The position numbers and the translations under genes are program-made. From Paulinella micropora (lineage: Eukaryota; Cercozoa; Imbricatea; Euglyphida): DNA of 23,932 bases. A model generated the notes under the pieces. It had not been told where the DNA came from and searched no databases. It saw only the letters and a program-made list of their open reading frames with translations. The stretch lies in contig BJOX01000367.1 of assembly GCA_009731375.1 (NCBI GenBank), forward strand, positions 329,668-353,599, in the 5' to 3' direction. This document shows positions 18,154-23,932 of this stretch, piece after piece (positions within the stretch are counted from its first letter, which is position 1; each line of letters opens with the position of its first letter).

Positions 18154-18201
18154 TAATAATAATAACAACAATAATAATAATGATAACAATAACAATAATA
18201 C
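18122..18201. repeat. (AAT)n with GAT and AAC variants
   Basis: AAT trinucleotides beginning exactly at the tRNA-like head of the SINE-like unit. Confidence 0.93.
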
Positions 18202-18613
18202 TATTTACTATATCTGAGGCGTACTGATGCAGCTAATGGCATATCCTCAACGGACATAAGCCTCCAATACCCTTGTTCGAGGTCCTCCACCCCCCCGTGT
18301 CAGTCTCTCGCCTGATGATCGGGGCCACCGATGGAGCTCCTGAGGGCAAGACTGCACTAAGCCGAGGTTATTCCGCAGTCCCAGCAACCTCTTGCAAGAC
18401 GTCACCGAATGTGCAAGTGCATACACCAAGCGCGGTTGCTAGAGCTGCCTCGAAACCCCACCCATAACAATCTGGTGTCTGCTGGGTCCTGGGCTATCAA
18501 CCAGCATATGCGGAGTTTAAGATCTTTTACGCGCGCAACGACCCTCCTCCCCAGCATCTACCACCAAAGGGTTATGAGTTGGCGTCACAGTTTAACGCCT
18601 TGAGGCCATTGGG

Positions 18614-18616
<3 letters not shown>
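18202..18616 (+). other. Unique block between AAT arrays, possible second SINE-like unit
   Basis: It begins near an AGCTAATGGCA word (weak A-box-like), followed about 55 bases later by TTGTTCGAGGTCC (B-box-like with one extra base), and it ends directly in (AAT)n at 18617. The layout mirrors the unit at 17863-18121 in the opposite direction. Support is weak; no coding gene is seen. Confidence 0.25.
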
Positions 18617-18695
<79 letters not shown>

Positions 18696-18747
18696 GTAGT
18701 AGCAGTAGCAGTAGCAGCAGTAGTAGTAGTAGTAGTAGTAGGAGTAG

Positions 18748-18792
<45 letters not shown>

Positions 18793-19265
18793 AAGAAGAA
18801 GAAGAAGAAGAAGAAGAAGAAGAAGAAGAAGAAGAAGAAGAAGAAGGAAGAAGGAAGAAGGAAGAAAGAAGAAAGAAGAGAGAGGACAAGACAGAAGACA
18901 GAAGACGACGAAGAAGAAGAAGACGACGACGACGACGACGAAGAAGAAGAAGAAGAAGCAGAAGAAGAAGAAGAAGAAGAAGAAGCAGCAGCAGCAGCAG
19001 ACGTCCCCCCCCCCCCCCCCCCCCCCCCCCANNNNNNNNNNNNNNNNNNNNNNNNNNNNNNNNNNNNNNNNNNNNNNNNNNNNNNNNNNNNNNNNNNNNN
19101 NNNNNNNNNNNNNNNNNNNNNNNNNNNNNNNNNNNNNNNNNNNNNNNNNNNNNNNNNNNNNNNNNNNNNNNNNNNNNNNNNNNNNNNNNNNNNNNNNNNN
19201 NNNNNNNNNNNNNNNNNNNNNNNNNNNNNNNNNNNNNNNNNNNNNCCCCCCCCCCCCCCCCCCCC
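18617..19265. repeat. Trinucleotide ladder AAT-AGT-AGA-GAC-AGC ending in poly-C with gap
   Basis: (AAT)n 18617-18692, AGT/AGC 18694-18790, (AGA)n 18791-18900, GAC/AGA 18906-18984, AGC to about 19001, then 26 C at 19005-19030. N gap at 19032-19245, then 20 C to 19265. Confidence 0.95.
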
Positions 19266-19356
19266 ACCTCAACACATGACACATATGTAATATCATTGAT
19301 GATAATTTTTGTCGGTTACCTCCACAAAATGTGGTCACGTTACCGATAAAACTACA

Positions 19357-19443
19357 TATGCGGCGCGCCAAATTTGACGTGTTTTGCTGGCTCGCCGGCC
19401 CGGCTCGCCCGCAAAACATGTCAAATTTTTGGCTAGCCGCATA
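19357..19443. repeat. Near-perfect hairpin-forming inverted repeat with GC core
   Basis: Left arm 19357-19387 (TATGCGGCGCGCCAAATT...) and right arm 19411-19443 match at about 28 of 31 positions, with one 2-base indel. The 23-base spacer is GC-rich and itself repeats GGCTCGCC. It is flanked by unique sequence, unlike the fold-back at 14866. Confidence 0.8.
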
Positions 19444-19541
19444 ATATGCTATTCTCCCTTCTCTGTTTGCGTAGCTAACAACAAGTGCACACGGTGCTTT
19501 GGGGAAGCGTTACCCATTGACCCAGACAACGCCTGGATCAG

Positions 19542-19704
19542 GTATGAATGTATGTGTGAAAGTATGTATGTATGTATGTGTGTATTTATATATGTATGTA
19601 TGTGTGTGTGTGTATGTATGTATGTATGTATGGGTATGTATGTATGTATGTATGTGTGTATGTATGTACGTGTGTGTATGTACCTTTGTGTGTGTCTGTA
19701 TGTA

Positions 19705-19735
<31 letters not shown>

Positions 19736-19924
19736 ATGTATGTTTGTATGTATGTATTTATGTATGTATGTATGTATGTACGTACATACGTACGTACGTA
19801 CGAACGTATGTACGTACGTACGTACGTACGTATGTATGTATGTATGTATGTATGTATGTATGGTTATGTGTGTATGTATGTATGTATGTGTGTGTGTGTG
19901 CGTGTGTGCGTGTGTGTATGTATG

Positions 19925-19955
<31 letters not shown>

Positions 19956-20230
19956 TGTATGAAAAATGTATGTATGTATGTATGTGTGTGTATGTATATA
20001 TGCATGTATGTATGTGTGTATGTATGGGTATGTATGTTTGGGTATGTGTATGTATGTATGTATGCATGTATGTATGCATGTATGTATGTATTTATGTATG
20101 TATGTATGTATGTATGTATGTATGAATGAATGAATGCATGTACGTACGTACGTACGTACGTATGTATGTATGTATGTATGTATGTATGTATGTATGTATG
20201 TGTATGTAAGTAAGTAAGTATGTATGTATG

Positions 20231-20261
<31 letters not shown>

Positions 20262-20279
20262 GCTTATGTATGTGTGTAT
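19542..20279. repeat. (TATG)n array with (TACG)n blocks
   Basis: TATG/TGTG repeats. Self-complementary (TACG)n-type blocks at about 19777-19832 and 20138-20161, and short TGAA and TAAG blocks at 20122 and 20206. Open frames on both strands are artefacts. Confidence 0.95.
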
Positions 20280-20478
20280 GCCAGGGCCGGGTGGAAGAAA
20301 CCCGACATCAAGATTTAATCTTTACATCAAAATTTAACAAGATTTCATCCTGTACATCAAGATTGAATGCTGTCCTCCCTCCACCCCACGCCTCCTCCTC
20401 CTTACCCCATGTCAAAACAATATGTGATCATGTTAATATATAATATGTAATCATGTTGATATAATATGTAATATATTA
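20280..20478. other. Short unique segment
   Basis: Three imperfect ACATCAAGATT/ACATCAAAATT words at 20306-20365, then CCTCC-rich sequence and TAATATGTAATCATGTT repeats (20430-20475). No gene. Confidence 0.4.
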
Positions 20479-20484
20479 CTCTCC

Positions 20485-20555
<71 letters not shown>

Positions 20556-20564
20556 CCTCTCTCC
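20479..20564. repeat. (CT)n microsatellite
   Basis: Dinucleotide CT with a few CCC and TTT interruptions. Confidence 0.95.
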
Positions 20565-20738
20565 ATATACATAATATAAAACATGTGTATGCATGTTTGT
20601 ATATGTCAAAGAAAATTTTTTCAATAAACTGCGACTGTCCCTATGTGTAATAATGATAAGATTTCCTAAGTGCATGTATCAAACATGTACTAATTCGATC
20701 GCCTGCTTCCGTAGTGTGTTGTACACCTTATTCACCTG

Positions 20739-20764
20739 TTGTTGTCGTCGTCGTCGTCGTCGTC

Positions 20765-20841
<77 letters not shown>

Positions 20842-20843
20842 CT
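20739..20843. repeat. (GTC)n followed by (CT)n
   Basis: GTTGTTGTC(GTC)n to about 20766, then pure CT to about 20836. Confidence 0.95.
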
Positions 20844-20849
20844 GAATGC

Positions 20850-21328
20850 ATAAGTAAAACAGTAAGCAGTTAGCCACTTGTCGCCAGATGTCAAAGTTTA
20901 TGGGGGCACATCCGATGATCTCTTGCCCGCCCGTGAGAGGTGTCAAAACCAGCTTCGCATCCACCTGGCAGTTTCGGTCGAGATCTTCTTCTATGGTGAG
21001 GAGGTAGTCACGGCACACGGCCCCTGGGCCGAGAGTATTAATGAGGGAAAGCTGTCGGCGCGACGAGCCAACTTGGTTTTTGATTTCTGCACGGGCCTGC
21101 GCTCTTTGCTGGTGGAGTGTAGTGGTGCTTGCCAAGAGGTGCGCCTAGAACTCAGAGGCAACAAAGACCTGCGACGGTTAGCACTAATGGGCCGAGAGCG
21201 GTTCGTGAGCGGCTGAGAGCGGAGATCTTCCTGCACGCCCCGGCTTCTGCGTTGAGGTTAGACCTGTCGTTCTGGTCCCGGGCGCACGGCAAAGTAGTCC
21301 TGTATTAATAGCACTGCACCGCAACTGA
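20850..21328. other. GC-rich block with coding-like frames on both strands
   Basis: The + strand is open 20878-21216 and the minus strand 20840-21135 (AEIKNQVGSSRRQLSLINTL). Neither has a recognisable domain. A decayed gene or retroelement piece is possible; no call is made. Confidence 0.3.
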
Positions 21329-21625
21329 CCCGGCCGGCTCGAACTGCGAAGGCAAGAACAAGCTAGACGCAGGTTTTGTGTTAAGCACCTTCTGATCACC
21401 GGTGATCCCTCTTGCTTAGACGAAATAGTGCTAGAGGAATTGGACTTGGAATCGATAGATCTGCTAGTATCCCACTGCCAGCCCAAGGGATCGCGGCTAA
21501 CGTTAGAAGACTGTGAACTAGGACGAGCGCACCTGCTGGCCGACAAGCGGCTCCACCTGCCTATCTCCCAGAAGAACTGCGAAAGCCGGAGGAGCGAAGT
21601 CACTAGCAAGGGCGCTAAGGATTGA
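21329..21625 (+). CDS. Possible coding fragment, unknown protein
   Basis: Open for about 98 codons after a TGA at 21326, with no ATG. It reads RRRFCVKHLLITGDPSC, then DEIVLEELDLESIDLLVSHC, and ends SEVTSKGAKD before TGA. The acidic, Leu-rich middle looks more like protein than the surroundings. It could be an exon or transposon remnant. No family is recognised. Confidence 0.22.
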   Translation, partial: PGRLELRRQEQARRRFCVKHLLITGDPSCLDEIVLEELDLESIDLLVSHCQPKGSRLTLEDCELGRAHLLADKRLHLPISQKNCESRRSEVTSKGAKD

Positions 21626-22467
21626 AGCGCACGAGGGGAGTTCTTCTTGCATACACAAGCGCACGGGGGGGGAGTTCGGAACGTACGCCCATGCCACGGA
21701 GCTCTTCTTGCAGACACAAAGCAACAACTTTCACATCACTACTCTCCCAATCTTTGACACAATTAGCTGAGTTATAATCAGTTATTAATAATTTCTGTTT
21801 AACTCTTAACCCGGCAGGCGCCACATTTATGGATCATTGCCACAAATGTGGCAGTGTTTTTGAAGTGAATAAAATCATCATTTCTCAACGTAATATTAAT
21901 GAGGCATCATAATACTGAAATAAGCTGGATATTCAAGTTAATATTTCAAGACATGCTATATCGATACCGTCGCCGGATACGTCAAGGTATGGAGGTAAAA
22001 TCTTATCGGGAAGCGACTTAATTATGTTATGAAAAACTTGATAGGTGCCGCGGGAGCAGTTTTTTTCAACACTGCTTTTCCGAGTCGGGACCATGTTTTT
22101 GAAAGTTGAGGAAATCATGTGCCGCCCACTTTCGATTTCAAGTTTTCCACCTTTATATATCTGCACACTGTCACCTGACCCTGACCGTCGTGTCAAAAAT
22201 TGGTCACTGGGCGGCCGTACTATGATAAAAAAGTGAGGCGGCCGCCTCAGCTGAACAACATGTATTTTAAACTTTCCTGCATCAACTTATGTCAAAAAGG
22301 GGCTTCTTAAGAGCCGGGTAAAGAACGGTGCCACAAGGCTTTAAAAAAAAGTAAAGCTATAAACTTAGTAAAGAGAGCATATTAATAACTTATTAATTAA
22401 TAAACAGCTGCGGCCCACTCTAGCCTGTTTCCAACTATTAATATTACTGTATTAATACTACGCCGTG
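21626..22467. other. Unassigned sequence with short imperfect repeats
   Basis: Two AGYTCTTCTTGCAKACACAA words (near 21639 and 21700). A 9-bp hairpin GCCACATTT/AAATGTGGC (21820-21828, 21844-21852) lies just after TTAACCCGGC. A GTGTTTTTGAA...AAATCAT motif is repeated at 21853 and 22093. A 16-bp perfect GC palindrome is at 22234-22249. No gene is visible. Confidence 0.4.
22234..22249. repeat. 16-bp perfect palindrome
   Basis: TGAGGCGGCCGCCTCA, with a second GGCGGCC 25 bases upstream (22210). Confidence 0.7.
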
Positions 22468-22765
22468 ACATTCAAGTGTCAAGGTAACTAAGACACTGTC
22501 ATCGAATTTTAGTTAAGGATCAGACTGATTTCAGATCATATGTTAGCGGTCAGATTTCGAATTACTGGTCAGAATTGAAATTAGTTCAATTTAACGGCTA
22601 TATACGTCCGCAAAATCTGTATCATTTTTGCGAAATCTGAAGTTACCGTTGAATTAAACTATTTGACTCATGATTCTGGCCGCTAATCTATTAATAAAAT
22701 CTTACCGCTAATCTGAAATCTGACCCTTAAATCAAATTTGATGGCTGAGTTTGACACTTGAATGT
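22468..22765. mobile_element. Palindromic MITE of about 298 bp
   Basis: Terminal inverted repeat ACATTCAAGTGTCAA (22468-22482) is exactly mirrored by TTGACACTTGAATGT (22751-22765). Inside, the two halves keep matching imperfectly toward a centre near 22616: TTAAGGRTCAGA, TTAGCGGT-CAGATT and AACGG in the left arm reappear inverted in the right. CGCAAAA/TTTTTGCG closes the middle. There is no ORF. The size, full-length palindromy and short TIR fit a non-autonomous DNA transposon. A target-site duplication is not evident. Confidence 0.7.
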
Positions 22766-22976
22766 ACCCAGTAATACTTTCCTTCAATTACTACGTCTGT
22801 CATAGTGCTTTTTTTAAAAAAAACCTTACTGAATCAGAAGGTGACGTCTTGTCTTTAATTATTTATTGTGTACTTGAAGCAAGACATGACATACACAAAT
22901 GATTTTTTGAGTGGGCAATAGGTCAAGACATTGTATTAATATTAGTAGATTTTAAAAAAATTGTAAAAAAATTGAT
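22766..22976. other. AT-rich spacer
   Basis: Homopolymers and ATTAAT words. Nothing else is seen. Confidence 0.5.
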
Positions 22977-23335
22977 CTATTTTAGTTTCAACGCAGATTT
23001 GCGCCCCGATTTCACAAACTTTATTAACATGCTAACTACATATGGTGCTTGCTCAGCCTTACCCTTCTCCTCAGGCATCAACCGAAGGGGTATTGTAAGT
23101 ACTGGAGCATCGCCTGGTCGCCAGTCGTGCTCCTTGGTACGCTTCTTGATCTCAGCAATGCTCATTTTGGTCTCCTCTCCGAAATCCCAATCTACCCACC
23201 ATCAGCGTCCTCGGAGTTCTTTTACGACCCCACGGCATTCGTGTCTTTGCCAGCCTGCTCCAAACGTCTCCTCAGCCCAATCCTCTTAGCTGTGCATCTG
23301 TGAGGGCCGCCTTAGGATTAACGATATGAACCCCG
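22977..23335 (-). pseudogene. Decayed coding fragment with Tudor/agenet-like pattern
   Basis: The minus strand reads, in one frame with two in-frame stops (TAA near 23289 and TGA near 23205): FGAGWQRHECRGVVKELRG, then WWVDWDFGEETKMSIAEIKK, then RPGDAPVLTIPLRLMPEE, ending in a TAG at 22977. An adjacent frame upstream (GVHIVNPKAALTDAQL, about 23290-23335) seems to belong to the same gene, implying a frameshift. FG-G-x-RG-V...W-V-WD-GE...M---EI is the pattern of small Tudor/chromo-like barrels that some transposon proteins and chromatin factors carry. An intact tail of 62 codons starts at ATG 23165. The identity is tentative. Confidence 0.4.
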
Positions 23336-23677
23336 TTCGCTCTTCAAGATTACAGTGTGAGATATTCATATGATATTAATATGCAAAGAAAGCTCAACAC
23401 AAGAATATGCATGTTTTTCTTCACCAACTTATCTTTCACCATCATTGTTACAAGGGATATTTTCAGATAACTTCAAGTGAGATAGTTATAGGCAGCATTC
23501 TGGCCAGGCAATAAGTGACACTTCGTTCTCTACGCTATTTTTTCACAGATTCCTTTCAAGAGAGACTGTACTGTCTGAGAAGAGAGAGTGGTCGCTTCAA
23601 TTATTTTGAATTCCGGTCACTCACCGGAATTCTGAATATTATGAGAACTAAAAAGCATTTCTCTCCCCCCGACGGCT
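23336..23677. other. Unique sequence without a recognised gene
   Basis: A short inverted GAATTCCGG...CCGGAATTC pair at 23609-23633, a perfect 9-base match around TCACTCA. The + frame beginning 23515 runs into the TTG repeat and is not convincing. Confidence 0.4.
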
Positions 23678-23761
23678 GGTTGTTGTTGTTGCTGTTGTCA
23701 TTGTTATTGTTGTTGTTGTTGTTGTTATTGTTGTTGTTGTTGTTGTTGTTGTTGTCGTTGT

Positions 23762-23798
<37 letters not shown>

Positions 23799-23820
23799 AA
23801 TGTTGTTAATGTTGTTGTTC
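23678..23820. repeat. (TTG)n trinucleotide array
   Basis: TTG with GTCATTG and TTA variants. Poly-Leu/Val or poly-Asn frames across it are artefacts. Confidence 0.95.
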
Positions 23821-23932
23821 TTATTCCGGCGGAACCGCAAGGAAGAAGCCGAATGCACGAACAGATGTACCTGTACACATGCAAACAACACACATACTTA
23901 GATACGTCTTATATACTAGGAAATAAGAGAGA

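Overview
This is eukaryotic nuclear DNA. The scaffold has assembly gaps, very dense micro- and minisatellites, decayed transposable elements and a broken PDR/ABCG-type ABC transporter. PDR transporters occur in fungi, plants, oomycetes and other protists rather than in animals. That, together with a Polinton/PLV-type virus-like element, suggests a protist or alga. A stramenopile-like host is a guess; no species can be named from this window.

Positions 1 to about 7015 are AT-rich and gene-dense. They carry the end of an integrated Maverick/Polinton or polinton-like virus (PLV). A DDE-type integrase lies on the + strand. It runs tail to tail, with a 2-base gap, into a long minus-strand block: an unknown 173-aa protein, a broken coiled-coil gene, a small basic ORF, a protein-primed family B DNA polymerase, and three small genes upstream of it (69 aa, 71 aa coiled-coil, 122 aa zinc finger). 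No capsid, packaging-ATPase or protease gene is present, so the rest of the element would lie to the left of base 1, or was lost. Integrase and polymerase are the integration and replication modules. The polymerase is split over three frames and lacks its third exonuclease motif, so this copy is decayed or mis-assembled. The composition shift near 7015 is the best guess for the element's right edge.

Positions 7020 to 9300 hold a 52-bp tandem repeat and a multiply frameshifted PDR transporter fragment. The fragment has a tandem-duplicated 5' part and is cut off after the ABC signature by an 18-bp pyrimidine minisatellite. Positions 9300 to 10516 are non-coding, with one strongly structured 66-base segment.

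Positions 10517 to 16510 are mostly microsatellite (GA, ATAC, GATA, ATGTATGTA, ACATACATT, CCATA). They contain a duplicated LINE-like relic (12998 to 14016) and a fold-back element (14866 to 15013). The fold-back sits at the centre of two mirror-image microsatellite arrays.

Positions 16511 to 23932 alternate unique sequence with AAT, AGA, C(n), TATG, CT and TTG repeats. They hold a tRNA-derived SINE-like unit, a hairpin-forming inverted repeat at 19357 to 19443, a roughly 300-bp palindromic MITE at 22468 to 22765, and a decayed coding fragment at 22977 to 23335. I see no intact host gene in this window. N gaps are at 4624-4633, 10644-11452, 13491-13500 and 19032-19245.
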